Source: Pantoea sp. IMH
GTDB taxonomy: Bacteria > Pseudomonadota > Gammaproteobacteria > Enterobacterales > Enterobacteriaceae
DNA: 64,000 bases
Assembly (NCBI RefSeq): GCF_000599885.1
Contig: NZ_JFGT01000006.1
Location: 124,001-188,000, forward strand
Reading direction: 5' to 3'
The stretch's first letter is position 1. Each line of letters starts with the position of its first letter. Shown here piece after piece: positions 46,704 through 56,701 of the stretch. Below the pieces are notes generated by a model. The model was given only the letters and a program-made list of their open reading frames with translations, had not been told where the DNA came from and made no database searches. A program made the translations under genes and the position numbers.

Positions 46704-47891
46704 TTACAGGACGGCAACGATAGCTTCGCACAGCGGTGCCATATTATCCGGCGTCATGCCCGCGACGTTTACGCGGCCCGAATTGACGGCATAGACGCCG
46801 AACTCTTCGCGCAGGCGCACAACCTGATCTTTTGTCAGTCCGCTGAACGAGAACATCCCGTTCTGATTGATGATAAAGCTGAAATCGCCTTTCGCGCCTT
46901 TCTCCTGCAGCGTGTTAACAAACAGCTGACGCATACGCTGTATGCGCTGGCGCATATCGGCCAGCTCCTGCTCCCAGATACCACGCAGTGCCCTGTTGCC
47001 CAGAATAGTGGCCACCACGGCGGCGCCATGCGCTGGTGGGTTGGAGTAGTTGGCGCGGATGGTGTACTTAATCTGACTGAACGCCGTATCGGCGATGGTG
47101 GCGTCAGCGGCGACCAGGGTCAGCGCCCCAACGCGTTCATTGTAGAGGCCAAAATTCTTCGAATAGGAGCTGGCAACCAGCAGTTCCTGATGCCCGGCGG
47201 CAAAAATGCGCAGGCCTTCCGCATCCTCTTCCAGTCCACGCGCAAAGCCCTGATAGGCGAAGTCGAACAGCGGCAGCCAGCCACCAGCCAGTGATAGTCT
47301 GGCAAGCTCAGCCCACTGCTCTGCGGAAGGATCAACGCCGGTAGGGTTATGGCAGCAACCGTGAAACAACACGATATCGCCAGCCTGCGCTTTCTCCAGC
47401 GATTTCACCATGCCGTCAAAATCCAGTGAATGGCTGGCGGCATCATAATAGTGGTATTCACACACTTCCAGACCAGCAGACTCAAATACATTTTTATGGT
47501 TTGGCCAGCTTGGATTACTTACCCAAACGCGTTTGGCACCGGTCTGGGTGGCAATAAAATCGGCAGCGACGCGCAGCGCGCCCGTACCGCCTGGCGTCTG
47601 GGCCGTACGCGCCCGCGTCCCGTTGATCGCATTATCCTTGCCAAAAAGCAGCGCCTGGGTACATTTGCCAAAATCCGCCAGTCCATCAATGCTCAGGTAA
47701 TTCTTGGTCGTTTCATTTTCCAGCAGGTACTGCTCAGCTTTCTTCACGCTGGTCAGCACCGGCGTCTGGCCGGTTTCATCTTTATAGACGCCAATGCCGA
47801 GATTGATTTTATGAGGACGGTCATCAGCGCGGAAAAGATCGGCTAAACCAAGAATAGGGTCGGCAGGTGCCGCTGCAATGCGTTCAAACAT
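46704..47891 (-). CDS. aspC: Aspartate aminotransferase
   Basis: A cytoplasmic PLP transaminase linking oxaloacetate and aspartate; it also works on aromatic amino acids. It has 395 residues (396 in E. coli). The PLP lysine is in [14 protein letters not shown] (Lys245), with the phosphate-binding [14 protein letters not shown] and the aspartate motif [12 protein letters not shown] upstream. It is not in an operon; ompF follows upstream on the same strand. A PurR-like site lies upstream (47958-47973). Confidence 0.97.
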   Translation of the reverse strand: MFERIAAAPADPILGLADLFRADDRPHKINLGIGVYKDETGQTPVLTSVKKAEQYLLENETTKNYLSIDGLADFGKCTQALLFGKDNAINGTRARTAQTPGGTGALRVAADFIATQTGAKRVWVSNPSWPNHKNVFESAGLEVCEYHYYDAASHSLDFDGMVKSLEKAQAGDIVLFHGCCHNPTGVDPSAEQWAELARLSLAGGWLPLFDFAYQGFARGLEEDAEGLRIFAAGHQELLVASSYSKNFGLYNERVGALTLVAADATIADTAFSQIKYTIRANYSNPPAHGAAVVATILGNRALRGIWEQELADMRQRIQRMRQLFVNTLQEKGAKGDFSFIINQNGMFSFSGLTKDQVVRLREEFGVYAVNSGRVNVAGMTPDNMAPLCEAIVAVL

Positions 47892-47957
47892 AGTCGAAGT
47901 CCGTTAGCGTAATCTGAAACGAAGTGAAGTCTCAGGTTACCGTCACGGCGCACAAAT

Positions 47958-47973
47958 TGCCAACCGTTTGCGT
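47958..47973. promoter_or_regulatory. PurR-like operator upstream of aspC
   Basis: TGCCAACCGTTTGCGT matches the PurR consensus ACGCAAACGTTTGCGT at 12 of 16 positions, with the 3' half-site perfect. On the minus strand it overlaps a candidate -35 (TTGGCA), which is 18 bp from a weak -10 (TAACCT). It lies about 67 bp before the aspC start codon. Confidence 0.4.
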
Positions 47974-48036
47974 TAAAAAATAAGGGAAAGCAGGGGGAAG
48001 ATCAACAAAGTGGAGGAAGGGAAAATCAGAAAGCAA

Positions 48037-48058
48037 AAACGGGGCCGAAGCCCCGTTT
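48037..48058 (-). terminator. Terminator of ompF
   Basis: AAACGGGGC and GCCCCGTTT form a perfect 9-bp stem with a CGAA loop (TTCG on the transcript strand), followed on the minus strand by TTGC after the T-ended stem. It begins 42 bases past the ompF stop. Confidence 0.92.
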
Positions 48059-48099
48059 CAGGATTGCACGGTGGTGAATTGCATCACCCCGGCAGGCAA

Positions 48100-49230
48100 T
48101 TAGAACTGGTAAACCAGACCAACTGCTACAGTGTCACCAGAGCCTATGCCCAGGGCATTACCGTCATCAATCTGGTTGATGATGTAGTCAACATAGGTAG
48201 ACATGTTTTTGTTGAAGTAGTAAGTCGCGCCCACTTCGAAATATTTAACCAGGTCAACATCGCCGATACCTTCGATATCTTTGCCTTTAGTCTGGACGTA
48301 GGCGATAGAAGGACGCAGGCCGAAATCAAACTGATACTGTGCAACCAGTTCGATGTCCTGAGTTTTGTTAGCGAAGCCGCTGACATTAGTCCTGTCGCCT
48401 GCTCCGTTAGCAATGCTGCCTTCAAAGCGCGTTGCGTTACGGCCTTCAGCATAGGATGCTGCCAGGTAAACGTTGTTGGCATCATATTTCAGCGCGGTGC
48501 CCCAGAACTCTGCACGATCGCCGCGGCCATAAGCCAGGTTGTTTGGCGCAGCGCCGCCGGTCAGCAGACCATTCTGGCCATTGGTACGATCCTGAGAGCT
48601 GTAAGCTGCAACGATGCCAACGCCGATTGGCGAGGTGTAGCTGGTAGAAACACCGTAACCGTCACCGTTAGAGCGGGTCTGGTCGGTACGGTCGTTTTTA
48701 CCCTGGTACTGAGCAGCGAAGTCCCAGCCGTCAACCAGGCCGAAGAAGTTGGTATTACGGTAAGTGGCAACGCCACCGGTACGGCTGGTCATAGTATCAG
48801 ACTGACCGAAGTCGCCGCCGAATTCTGGCAGCATATCGGTCCATGCCAGCGCATCATAAGCAATACCATAGTTACGACCGTAGTCGATTGAACCGGCATC
48901 GCCAAATTTCAGACCAGCAAAGCCCAGACGGGTTTTATTGCCTTTCTGAGCGTCGTCGCCTTCAGAGTTATTTGCCTGAACGTTATATTCCCACTGGCCG
49001 TAACCGGTCAGCTGGTCGTTAATCTGGGTTTCACCTTTGAAACCAAAGCGCACATAGGATTTGTCGCCGTCGCCTGCGTAACCATCGTCATCTGAGAAGT
49101 AGTGCAGACCAACAGCCTTACCATAGAGGTCCAGCTTGTTGCCGTCTTTATTATAAATTTCTGCTGCATTGGCTGCACCAGCTGCTAACAGTGCTGGGAT
49201 TACCAGTGCCAGAATGTTGCGCTTCATCAT
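48100..49230 (-). CDS. ompF: OmpF-type general porin
   Basis: A trimeric outer-membrane porin for small hydrophilic solutes. It has 376 residues. The signal peptide is [22 protein letters not shown], followed by mature [16 protein letters not shown]. The loop 3 constriction motif PEFGGD is present, strand patterns alternate, and the last residue is Phe (GLVYQF), needed for BAM-dependent insertion. The external loops (for example around [20 protein letters not shown]) differ from E. coli, as usual for porins. Position between aspC and asnS, leader sequence and start context (GAGGGTAATAAATAATGATG) all match E. coli ompF, which supports OmpF over OmpC. Confidence 0.93.
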   Translation of the reverse strand: MMKRNILALVIPALLAAGAANAAEIYNKDGNKLDLYGKAVGLHYFSDDDGYAGDGDKSYVRFGFKGETQINDQLTGYGQWEYNVQANNSEGDDAQKGNKTRLGFAGLKFGDAGSIDYGRNYGIAYDALAWTDMLPEFGGDFGQSDTMTSRTGGVATYRNTNFFGLVDGWDFAAQYQGKNDRTDQTRSNGDGYGVSTSYTSPIGVGIVAAYSSQDRTNGQNGLLTGGAAPNNLAYGRGDRAEFWGTALKYDANNVYLAASYAEGRNATRFEGSIANGAGDRTNVSGFANKTQDIELVAQYQFDFGLRPSIAYVQTKGKDIEGIGDVDLVKYFEVGATYYFNKNMSTYVDYIINQIDDGNALGIGSGDTVAVGLVYQF

Positions 49231-49331
49231 TATTTATTACCCTCATTGGAGTTATTTGGACACCTGCCACTGCCGTCAACAATTCTTTACAGAACCCTGA
49301 AGAGAGTTTGGTGTCTTCCTGTGTCTGCACG

Positions 49332-49360
49332 CATCTTTCCATTGGTAGCGCCGTTAATCT
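49332..49360 (-). promoter_or_regulatory. ompF promoter
   Basis: By alignment with E. coli ompF, the -10 is AAAGAT (49337-49332) and the -35 TAGATT (49360-49355), 17 bp apart. Transcription would start near 49325. Both hexamers are weak, as expected for an activator-dependent promoter. Confidence 0.65.
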
Positions 49361-49390
49361 ACTCCGAAAATGCTACTAATCTCTTATTCT

Positions 49391-49426
49391 GGTTACAAGA
49401 GGAAAATATGTATTACAAAATGTAAA
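49391..49426 (-). promoter_or_regulatory. OmpR-binding sites upstream of ompF
   Basis: On the minus strand 49426-49405 resembles the OmpR F1 site of E. coli ompF (TTTACnTTTTG...ACATATT pattern). A second TTGTAACC-type block follows at 49399-49391. They lie about 70-100 bp upstream of the presumed start. Confidence 0.6.
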
Positions 49427-49471
49427 TATTACGGAACTTTGTGAAGTACCTCATAATTTACAAAAATAAAA

Positions 49472-49494
49472 AAAGGCCAGCGAGGCTGACCTTT
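49472..49494 (-). terminator. Terminator of asnS
   Basis: AAAGGCCAGC and GCTGACCTTT pair over 10 bp (one G-T) with a three-base loop. On the minus strand seven Ts follow. It lies about 38 bases past the asnS stop. Confidence 0.9.
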
Positions 49495-49531
49495 ATTATC
49501 TATATGAATTTCTTATATTTAATCAATATAA

Positions 49532-50932
49532 TCAGAAGCTGGCGTTGCGTGGCGTCCTTGGGAAGGCGATAACATCCCGCACATTCTGTACACCGGTCAC
49601 GTAAGCAATTAACCTTTCAAATCCTAAGCCAAAGCCGGAATGCGGCACGGTGCCGTAGCGACGAAGATCGCGATACCACCAGTAATCTTCTTTATTCAGA
49701 CCCATCTCAGCCAGGCGGGCATCCAGCACATCCAGGCGCTCTTCACGCTGCGATCCGCCAATAATTTCGCCAATACCCGGCGCGAGCACGTCCATCGCGG
49801 CAACGGTTTTCCCATCATCGTTCAGACGCATATAGAATGCTTTGATATCTTTTGGGTAATTTTTCACCACAACCGGCGCCTTGAAGTGCTTCTCCGCCAG
49901 GTAACGCTCATGTTCTGAAGAGAGATCGATACCCCAGGAAACGGCATTCTCAAACTTCTCGCCGCAGGAAGTCAGGATCTCAATGGCATCGGTATAGTCA
50001 ACCTGCGCAAAATCCGTGGTGACAAATCGTTCAAGGCGCGAGACGGCATCTTTGTCAACCCGTTCGGCGAAGAAGGCCATATCGTCAGCGCGCTCTTCCA
50101 GCACTGCTTTAAAAACATACTTCAGCATCGCTTCTGCCAGTGCGGCGTTATCTTCCAGATCGGCGAAGGCGACTTCCGGCTCCAGCATCCAGAATTCTGC
50201 CAGATGACGGCTGGTGTGGGAGTTTTCTGCACGGAAAGTGGGGCCAAAGGTATAGATTTTGGAAATGGCGCTGGCGTAAGTTTCACCGTTCAGCTGACCG
50301 GAAACGGTAAGGAATGCCTCTTTACCAAAAAAGTCTTCATCAAAATTGATTTTACCTTCCGGCGTCCGCGGCAGGTTTTCCAGATCCAGCGTTGAGACAC
50401 GGAACATCTCGCCCGCGCCTTCAGTATCAGACGCGGTAATCAGCGGCGTGGAAACCCAGAAGAAACCCTGTTCGTCAAAGAAACGGTGCAATGCCTGAGC
50501 CAGCGTATGACGAACGCGGGCCACCGCACCGATCAGGTTAGTGCGTGGACGCAGGTGGGCCACTTCACGCAGGTATTCGATGCTGTGGCGCTTAGCCGCC
50601 ATCGGATAGGTATCAGGATCGTCAACCCAGCCAACCACCTCTACGGCAGTGGCCTGAATTTCGAAGCTCTGGCCTTCACCCGGCGATTCGACAACCTTAC
50701 CAGTGATGATCACCGAACAGCCGGTGGTCAGGCGCAGCACTTCATCCTGATAATTATTCAGAGAATTATTGACGACAGCCTGGACGGGATTAAAGCAGGA
50801 GCCGTCATACACGGCGATGAAAGAAATACCGGCTTTTGAATCTCTTCGGGTACGAACCCAACCGCGTACGGTAACTTCACTGTCAACCGCGACGCGGCCG
50901 TGCAGTACATCCGCTACAGGCACAACGCTCAT
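49532..50932 (-). CDS. asnS: Asparaginyl-tRNA synthetase
   Basis: A class IIb aminoacyl-tRNA synthetase. It has 466 residues, as in E. coli. The N-terminal OB-fold anticodon-binding domain covers about residues 15-105. The catalytic domain has motif 2 [21 protein letters not shown] split as [11 protein letters not shown] and EFWMLEPE, and motif 3 [15 protein letters not shown]. It is a monocistronic unit between ompF and pncB. Codon use is strongly biased. Confidence 0.98.
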   Translation of the reverse strand: MSVVPVADVLHGRVAVDSEVTVRGWVRTRRDSKAGISFIAVYDGSCFNPVQAVVNNSLNNYQDEVLRLTTGCSVIITGKVVESPGEGQSFEIQATAVEVVGWVDDPDTYPMAAKRHSIEYLREVAHLRPRTNLIGAVARVRHTLAQALHRFFDEQGFFWVSTPLITASDTEGAGEMFRVSTLDLENLPRTPEGKINFDEDFFGKEAFLTVSGQLNGETYASAISKIYTFGPTFRAENSHTSRHLAEFWMLEPEVAFADLEDNAALAEAMLKYVFKAVLEERADDMAFFAERVDKDAVSRLERFVTTDFAQVDYTDAIEILTSCGEKFENAVSWGIDLSSEHERYLAEKHFKAPVVVKNYPKDIKAFYMRLNDDGKTVAAMDVLAPGIGEIIGGSQREERLDVLDARLAEMGLNKEDYWWYRDLRRYGTVPHSGFGLGFERLIAYVTGVQNVRDVIAFPRTPRNASF

Positions 50933-51066
50933 AAAAGTCTCTCACTATTAATCAGAATGGGAAATGTCACCCCGGATTCGGGGTAGTGCTATGTTACTTG
51001 CCGACAGGCGAGACACAAGAAGAATTCATTGTTTTGCGGGAGATTTATTCGGGATTTGCAGGAAAG

Positions 51067-51101
51067 AAAAAGAGAAGAGGGAAGAGGACTCTTCTCTTTT
51101 T
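51067..51101 (-). terminator. Terminator of pncB with homopurine arm
   Basis: AAAAAGAGAAGAG and CTCTTCTCTTTTT form a perfect 13-bp stem with a nine-base loop, 8 bases past the pncB stop. On the minus strand the stem ends in TTTTTCTTTCC. One arm and the loop are entirely purine. Confidence 0.88.
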
Positions 51102-51108
51102 TAGTGAA

Positions 51109-52314
51109 CTAACTGGCTTTTTTAACCAGCGGCAGATCGAAGGCTTTACGCAGCGCGCGCACAAAGGCTTTGTCCTGGCAGATGGTTTTGCCCGGGCTGT
51201 CGGAAAGTTTTGCTACCGGCTTGCCGTTACATTCCACCAGCTTAATGACAATATTCAGCGGTTTAACCTCGGGAATATCACAGGTCAGGCGAGTGCCAAT
51301 ACCAAAAATCACATTGGCCCGTTGACCAAAGTGCCGGTAAAGATCCAAGGCTTTATCCAAATTCAGATTGTCAGAAAATACCAGCGTTTTGGTTTGCGGA
51401 TCGATGCCCAGCGCCTGGTAATGGGCAATGGCTTTTTCACCCCATTCAACCGGATCGCCGGAGTCATGCCGCAGTCCCTGGTAGCTGCTGGCAAAATGCT
51501 GGCCAAAATCGCGCAGGAAAGCATCCATGGTAATGCAGTCGGTCAGCGCAATGCCCAGACTGTCGGGATACTCCTCCAGCCAGGCCTGCAGGGCTGCCCG
51601 CTGGCTGTTTGCCAGCACCGGACTGATCTGCTGGTGGGCCTGGAACCATTCATGAGCCTGAGTACCGACAGGCGTGATGTTCAGACGACGGGCAACATCA
51701 TAATTACTCGATCCGACAAGCCAGGGGAAATCCTGCTTAAGCGTGGTCACGATGGCGTTCTGAACGTCCCGTGAAAAGCGCCGGCGGGTACCGAAGTCCA
51801 TCAGCTTGAAGCGCGACATATCGAGGCCCAAGGTCAGAGTACGAAAGCTTTCCAGCTTGCTTTGCAGCCGCTCAACGGCCATTTCAGCCGTCACCTGAGG
51901 TGAACGATGCCGGTGAACCACTTCGCTGATCAACGCAAGCAGCGGCACTTCCCACATAATGACTTCACGCCAGGGGCCACTGATGCGGATATCGAGTTTG
52001 CCCTGATGATTACGGACTTCAACCTGGGCAGGATCGTAACGAAACGCCCGCAGGAAAGAGAGATAATCCGCCTTAAAGAACGGCAGGGTGCCAAGATAGT
52101 CCGCTTCGCTGTCCGTCAGCGCCAGCGACTGCATCATGGCGATCTGTTCTGTAATCTCATCGGCATAGATGCCCAGAAGGTCGTCGCCCCGGCAGCGAAA
52201 CTCGGCTACGACATTGACTTTCTGGTAGCGATGAAACACCGCCTGTTGCATATGGAGCTTGTAGGCGTCGGTGTCCAGCATCGTGGTCAGTATCGGGGTA
52301 GCATGTCGTGTCAT
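51109..52314 (-). CDS. pncB: Nicotinate phosphoribosyltransferase
   Basis: Salvages nicotinate to nicotinate mononucleotide for NAD synthesis in the cytoplasm. It has 401 residues (400 in E. coli). Motifs [20 protein letters not shown] ([15 protein letters not shown]), [29 protein letters not shown] and [12 protein letters not shown] are typical. The ATG at 52314 matches the family start; an in-frame ATG five codons upstream (52329) directly follows AGAGG with no spacing. It diverges from pepN. I did not find a clear NadR box in the 263-bp gap. Confidence 0.96.
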   Translation of the reverse strand: MTRHATPILTTMLDTDAYKLHMQQAVFHRYQKVNVVAEFRCRGDDLLGIYADEITEQIAMMQSLALTDSEADYLGTLPFFKADYLSFLRAFRYDPAQVEVRNHQGKLDIRISGPWREVIMWEVPLLALISEVVHRHRSPQVTAEMAVERLQSKLESFRTLTLGLDMSRFKLMDFGTRRRFSRDVQNAIVTTLKQDFPWLVGSSNYDVARRLNITPVGTQAHEWFQAHQQISPVLANSQRAALQAWLEEYPDSLGIALTDCITMDAFLRDFGQHFASSYQGLRHDSGDPVEWGEKAIAHYQALGIDPQTKTLVFSDNLNLDKALDLYRHFGQRANVIFGIGTRLTCDIPEVKPLNIVIKLVECNGKPVAKLSDSPGKTICQDKAFVRALRKAFDLPLVKKAS

Positions 52315-52577
52315 GGTGCGTTTCAGCATCCTCTGGCGAAGAGCGTTATCCCTGGTTAGATAAAAGAAAAAGACGCAGGAGTATAACTTGAATAAAGAGT
52401 GATTGTACTTGATCTCAGCATATATCAGCGAGCCAGGTCGAGGACAATCTGTGCGCTTGTTAATGCAATGTAGCTTTTTAGCCTTTTCCCGGCCCGCTGC
52501 ACGATTCGACGTGGCAACATCACGCTAACAGGAATAGACTTGAAACGGTTAACTAATTACTGACGTGAGAAGGACTT
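52315..52577. other. pncB-pepN divergent intergenic region
   Basis: 263 bp with both promoters expected. I see no confident -35/-10 pair, no NadR-type palindrome and no coding signal. Confidence 0.4.
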
Positions 52578-55193
52578 ATGACGCAACTGCCACAAGCCAA
52601 AAATCGCCACGATTACCGTGCTCCGGATTACACCATTACCGATATCGATCTGATGTTTAATCTGGATGCCAGCACCACGCAGGTGACCGCCGTCAGCCGC
52701 GTTAAACGTCTGGCCCAGGCAGATGCCGCACTGCATCTGGACGGCGGCGATCTGACGCTTATTTCTCTGGACGTCGACGACCAGCCCTGGCAGCACTACC
52801 GGCTGGAAAAAGATCGGCTGATTATCGAGCAGTTGCCTGAGACCTTCACGCTTAAGATCGTCAACGAAATTCATCCGGATAAAAACACCGCGCTGGAAGG
52901 ACTGTATAAGTCCGGGGAAGCGCTGTGTACTCAGTGTGAAGCGGAAGGCTTCCGTCATATCACCTGGTATCTCGATCGGCCTGATGTTCTGGCGCGCTTC
53001 ACAACCACGCTTATCGCCGAACAGACGCGTTATCCCTATTTGCTTTCCAACGGCAATCGCGTAGACGGTGGTCAGATGGAAGATGGCCGCCACTGGATGA
53101 AATGGGAAGATCCCTTCCCAAAACCCTGCTACCTCTTTGCGCTGGTCGCTGGTGATTTTGATGTGCTGCGCGACAGTTTTACCACCCGCTCCGGCCGCGA
53201 CGTGGCGCTGGAAATTTTTGTTGACCGCGGCAACCTCGATCGTGCTGACTGGGCAATGACCTCGTTGAAAAACAGCATGAAGTGGGATGAAGAGCGGTTT
53301 GGTCTGGAATATGACCTTGATATCTTTATGATTGTGGCCGTCGACTTCTTCAACATGGGCGCGATGGAAAATAAAGGCCTGAACGTTTTCAATTCCAAAT
53401 ACGTTTTAGCCCGCGCAGAAACCGCGACCGATAAAGACTATCTCGGCATTGAAGCCGTGATTGGCCATGAATACTTTCATAACTGGACCGGTAACCGCGT
53501 CACCTGCCGGGACTGGTTCCAGCTGAGCCTGAAAGAGGGGCTGACCGTCTTCCGCGATCAGGAGTTCAGCTCCGATCTCGGCTCCCGTGCGGTGAACCGC
53601 ATTGATAATGTCCGCGTTATGCGCGGCGCGCAGTTTGCGGAAGATGCCAGCCCGATGGCGCACCCTATCCGTCCTGAACAGGTCATTGAGATGAACAACT
53701 TCTACACCCTGACGGTGTATGAGAAAGGTTCCGAAGTGATCCGCATGCTGCATACGCTGCTGGGTGAAGAGAATTTTCAGAAGGGCATGCAGCTTTACTT
53801 TGAACGTCATGACGGTAGCGCGGCAACCTGCGATGATTTCGTTCAGGCGATGGAAGATGCTTCGAATGTTGATCTTTCACAGTTCCGCCGCTGGTACAGC
53901 CAGTCAGGCACGCCGGTGCTCTCTGTTCGTGATGACTATAATCCTGAACTTGAACAGTACACGCTTCATGTCACGCAGATGACGCCGCCAACGGCCGACC
54001 AGAAAGAGAAGCTCCCGCTGCATATCCCGCTGGATATTGAGCTTTATGATGGGGAAGGTAAGGTCATTCCTTTACAGCATAACGGACATCCCGTACACAA
54101 TGTGCTGAACGTGACGGAAGAATTCCAGAGCTTCGTTTTCGATAACGTTTACTTCCAGCCAGTTCCTTCTCTGTTGCGTGAATTCTCTGCGCCGGTAAAG
54201 CTGGATTACAACTGGAGTGATGCGCAGCTGACCTTTCTGATGCGTCACGCGCGTAACGATTTCTCCCGCTGGGATGCGGCGCAAAGCCTGCTTGCGACCT
54301 ACATCAAGCTGAATATTGCCCGTTATCAGCAGGGACAACCGCTTTCTGTGCCGCTGCATGTCGCCGATGCTTTCCGCGCCGTTCTGTTGGAAGAAAATAG
54401 CGATCCGGCGCTGATGGCGCTGATCCTCTCTCTGCCAGGCGAAAACGAAATTGCTGAACTGTTTGAGATTATCGATCCCCAGGCCATTACTGAGGTGCGG
54501 CAGGCGCTGATCGGTTTGCTGGCAACCGAGCTGGCTGACGAATGGCTGGCGGTTTACCACGCGAACCAGTGCAGCGAGTACCGTATTGAACATGCGGATA
54601 TTGGCAAACGCGCACTGAAAAATGTCTGCCTGGGCTATCTGGCGTTTGGTGATGTGACGCTGGCCGACAAGCTGGTTAAAGCGCAGTTTGCTAAAGCGGA
54701 TAATATGACGGATTCACTGGCGGCTATGTCCGCAGCAGTGGCAGCGCAACTGCCGTGCAGTGAAATGCTGTTAGCGGAATTTGATGAACGCTGGCATCAG
54801 GATGGCCTGGTGATGGACAAATGGTTTGCGCTTCAGGCCACCAGTCCGGCGGCTGATGTGTTAAGCCGGATCCGCGGGCTGATGAATCATCGCTCATTTA
54901 CCCTCGGTAACCCTAACCGCGTTCGCTCGCTGATTGGTGCTTTCGCCTCCGCTAACCCGTCCGCATTCCATGCGGAAGATGGCAGCGGTTATCGCTTCCT
55001 CGTGGAGATCCTGACCGATCTTAATACCCGTAACCCGCAGGTGGCAGCAAGGCTGATTGAACCGTTAATCCGTCTGAAACGTTACGATTCAGGCCGTCAG
55101 GCGCTGATGCGTGATGCGCTGGAACAGCTGAAAGGTCTTGATAATCTCTCGGGCGATCTTTACGAAAAAATCACTAAGGCGTTGAATGCCTGA
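52578..55193 (+). CDS. pepN: Aminopeptidase N
   Basis: A cytoplasmic zinc M1 aminopeptidase, the main broad-specificity aminopeptidase of enterobacteria. It has 871 residues (870 in E. coli). The substrate motif GAMENKGL and the zinc site HEYFHNWTGNRVTCRDW (His297, Glu298, His301 and downstream Glu) are intact. The remaining ~400 residues form the helical C-terminal domain. In E. coli the ssu cluster lies between pepN and pyrD; here a terminator and a 260-bp gap do. Confidence 0.98.
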   Translation: MTQLPQAKNRHDYRAPDYTITDIDLMFNLDASTTQVTAVSRVKRLAQADAALHLDGGDLTLISLDVDDQPWQHYRLEKDRLIIEQLPETFTLKIVNEIHPDKNTALEGLYKSGEALCTQCEAEGFRHITWYLDRPDVLARFTTTLIAEQTRYPYLLSNGNRVDGGQMEDGRHWMKWEDPFPKPCYLFALVAGDFDVLRDSFTTRSGRDVALEIFVDRGNLDRADWAMTSLKNSMKWDEERFGLEYDLDIFMIVAVDFFNMGAMENKGLNVFNSKYVLARAETATDKDYLGIEAVIGHEYFHNWTGNRVTCRDWFQLSLKEGLTVFRDQEFSSDLGSRAVNRIDNVRVMRGAQFAEDASPMAHPIRPEQVIEMNNFYTLTVYEKGSEVIRMLHTLLGEENFQKGMQLYFERHDGSAATCDDFVQAMEDASNVDLSQFRRWYSQSGTPVLSVRDDYNPELEQYTLHVTQMTPPTADQKEKLPLHIPLDIELYDGEGKVIPLQHNGHPVHNVLNVTEEFQSFVFDNVYFQPVPSLLREFSAPVKLDYNWSDAQLTFLMRHARNDFSRWDAAQSLLATYIKLNIARYQQGQPLSVPLHVADAFRAVLLEENSDPALMALILSLPGENEIAELFEIIDPQAITEVRQALIGLLATELADEWLAVYHANQCSEYRIEHADIGKRALKNVCLGYLAFGDVTLADKLVKAQFAKADNMTDSLAAMSAAVAAQLPCSEMLLAEFDERWHQDGLVMDKWFALQATSPAADVLSRIRGLMNHRSFTLGNPNRVRSLIGAFASANPSAFHAEDGSGYRFLVEILTDLNTRNPQVAARLIEPLIRLKRYDSGRQALMRDALEQLKGLDNLSGDLYEKITKALNA

Positions 55194-55232
55194 TGGGAAA
55201 GCCGCAGTAGCTTAACGACACACCAAACCGGA

Positions 55233-55258
55233 AGTGGGCGCACCAGCCCACTTTTTTT
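55233..55258 (+). terminator. Terminator of pepN
   Basis: AGTGGGC and GCCCACT form a perfect 7-bp stem with a six-base loop and seven Ts (55252-55258). It lies 40 bases past the pepN stop. Confidence 0.93.
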
Positions 55259-55520
55259 ATGCCTGATAGTAATAGCCATCGCGTTTTAAGGGATAGCGCA
55301 ATTTCTGCATTCAGCAGCGCTTTCTTTCAGTAAAGCCCGCCGTAATGCGCAGGGGAAAAAGGGTTTCTCTTAGGCTCGCCTGCTCTTCAGGAAACCCGGG
55401 AAAGAAGGATCGAAGTCAATGAAGCGGTATAATTGGCGTCATTCCTTTTACTTTTCCGCAAAAGGACTTTACCTTTCTGTCCAGGTTATTTCCGATCCCT
55501 TCAGGCATTCAGGAGCCTTC
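55259..55520 (+). promoter_or_regulatory. pyrD upstream region
   Basis: This 262-bp stretch has a perfect inverted repeat GGGTTTC (55361-55367) with GAAACCC (55391-55397), a TATAAT (55428-55433) about 90 bp before pyrD with no good -35, and a small AGGC/GCCT hairpin (55503-55506 with 55515-55518) covering the ribosome-binding site AGGAG. In E. coli pyrD is controlled by pyrimidine-dependent start-site choice and a leader hairpin; whether this hairpin plays that role is not clear. Confidence 0.45.
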
Positions 55521-56531
55521 ATGTACTACCCCCTTGTCCGAAAGGCGCTTTTCCAGCTCGATGCGGAGCGCGCACATGAGCTGACGCTACAGCAACTTCA
55601 TCGTATTTCCGGCACGCCGCTTATGCATTTACTTCGTCAGAGGCTGCCGTTCAGGCCGGTTAACTGCATGGGGCTGACTTTTAAAAATCCGCTCGGTCTG
55701 GCGGCAGGGCTGGATAAAAATGGGGAATGTATTGATGCATTTGGCGCAATGGGCTTTGGATCTGTCGAGATTGGTACCGTAACGCCGCGTCCCCAGCCGG
55801 GTAATGATAAACCCAGGATGTTCCGCGTACTGGAAGCTGAAGGCATAATTAACCGAATGGGTTTTAATAACCTTGGCGTGGATAATTTGGTGGAAAACGT
55901 CAAGCGCGCCCATTTTGACGGCATATTGGGCATTAATATTGGCAAAAATAAAGATACGCCGGTTGAGCAGGGCAAAGAAGATTATTTAACCTGCATGGAT
56001 AAAATTTATGCTTATGCGGGTTATATTGCGGTTAATATTTCATCGCCTAATACGCCAGGCCTGCGCTCATTACAATATGGCGAAGCGCTTGACGATCTTC
56101 TTACGGCAATAAAGCATAAACAACAGGCGCTCGAAAAACGCCATCATAAATATGTTCCGGTGGCGGTAAAAATTGCACCTGACCTTTCTGAAGAAGAGCT
56201 GGTACAGGTCGCCGACAGCCTGGTCCGTCATAAAATCGATGGGGTAATTGCCACCAATACCACGTTGGATCGCTCACTGATCTCTGGCCTTAGGCATGCC
56301 GGAGAAGAGGGGGGATTAAGCGGACGCCCACTACAGTTACGCAGTACAGAAATCGTGCGGCGGCTTGCTGATGAACTTCAGGGCAGGCTACCTATCGTCG
56401 GCGTGGGCGGCATCGATTCGCTCGTTGCAGCGCGGGAGAAAATCGCGGCGGGTGCATCCCTGTTACAAATATATTCCGGTTTTATTTTTAAAGGTCCGCC
56501 GCTGATAAAAGAAATTGTGACCCACCTCTAA
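55521..56531 (+). CDS. pyrD: Dihydroorotate dehydrogenase (quinone), class 2
   Basis: The membrane-associated flavoprotein that oxidises dihydroorotate to orotate and passes electrons to quinone, the fourth step of pyrimidine synthesis. It has 336 residues, as in E. coli. The N-terminal amphipathic region that docks on the membrane ([20 protein letters not shown]) identifies class 2. FMN-binding segments and the active-site [14 protein letters not shown] with its serine are conserved. The ATG at 55521 has AGGAG upstream; the frame extends 34 codons further without homology. Its middle is noticeably richer in AAT, ATT and TTA codons than its neighbours. Confidence 0.97.
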   Translation: MYYPLVRKALFQLDAERAHELTLQQLHRISGTPLMHLLRQRLPFRPVNCMGLTFKNPLGLAAGLDKNGECIDAFGAMGFGSVEIGTVTPRPQPGNDKPRMFRVLEAEGIINRMGFNNLGVDNLVENVKRAHFDGILGINIGKNKDTPVEQGKEDYLTCMDKIYAYAGYIAVNISSPNTPGLRSLQYGEALDDLLTAIKHKQQALEKRHHKYVPVAVKIAPDLSEEELVQVADSLVRHKIDGVIATNTTLDRSLISGLRHAGEEGGLSGRPLQLRSTEIVRRLADELQGRLPIVGVGGIDSLVAAREKIAAGASLLQIYSGFIFKGPPLIKEIVTHL

Positions 56532-56551
56532 GTCAGCCGGGACATAAATAT

Positions 56552-56578
56552 GCCAGGGGCTTTATTTTCGCCTCTGGC
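56552..56578 (+). terminator. Probable terminator of pyrD
   Basis: GCCAGGGGC and GCCTCTGGC pair over 9 bp (one G-T) with a nine-base T-rich loop, followed by TAGTTTATATTTT. It is 20 bases past the pyrD stop. Confidence 0.75.
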
Positions 56579-56701
56579 TAGTTTATATTTTGTCCTGTTT
56601 AGCGACTATTCTGAACAGTTTTATTTACCGGGAAACGCCGCACATTTTTGCCTGAATGGTGGAAAAGTGAGCGCAACGTCTTTCAGATAACGGGACAGAT
56701 C

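Larger units (their letters stand above)
49231..49531 (-). promoter_or_regulatory. ompF leader and upstream region (MicF target, OmpR control)
   Basis: On the minus strand the ompF 5' leader preserves several blocks I recognise from E. coli, including GACGGCAGTGGCAGGTGTC, GACACCAAACTCTC and the RBS block GAGGGTAATAAATA. In E. coli the RBS block is where the MicF sRNA pairs, so MicF control is likely here. Further upstream are the promoter and OmpR-like sites, and the end of the region holds the asnS terminator. Confidence 0.75.

Noticed and set aside
48010-48891. Long plus-strand open frame of 293 codons antisense to ompF
   Set aside because: It mirrors the strongly biased codons of ompF; it has no homology I recognise and begins inside the ompF terminator region.
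52315-52577. Possible NadR operator for pncB
   Set aside because: No palindrome close to TGTTTA-N6-TAAACA was found in the gap.
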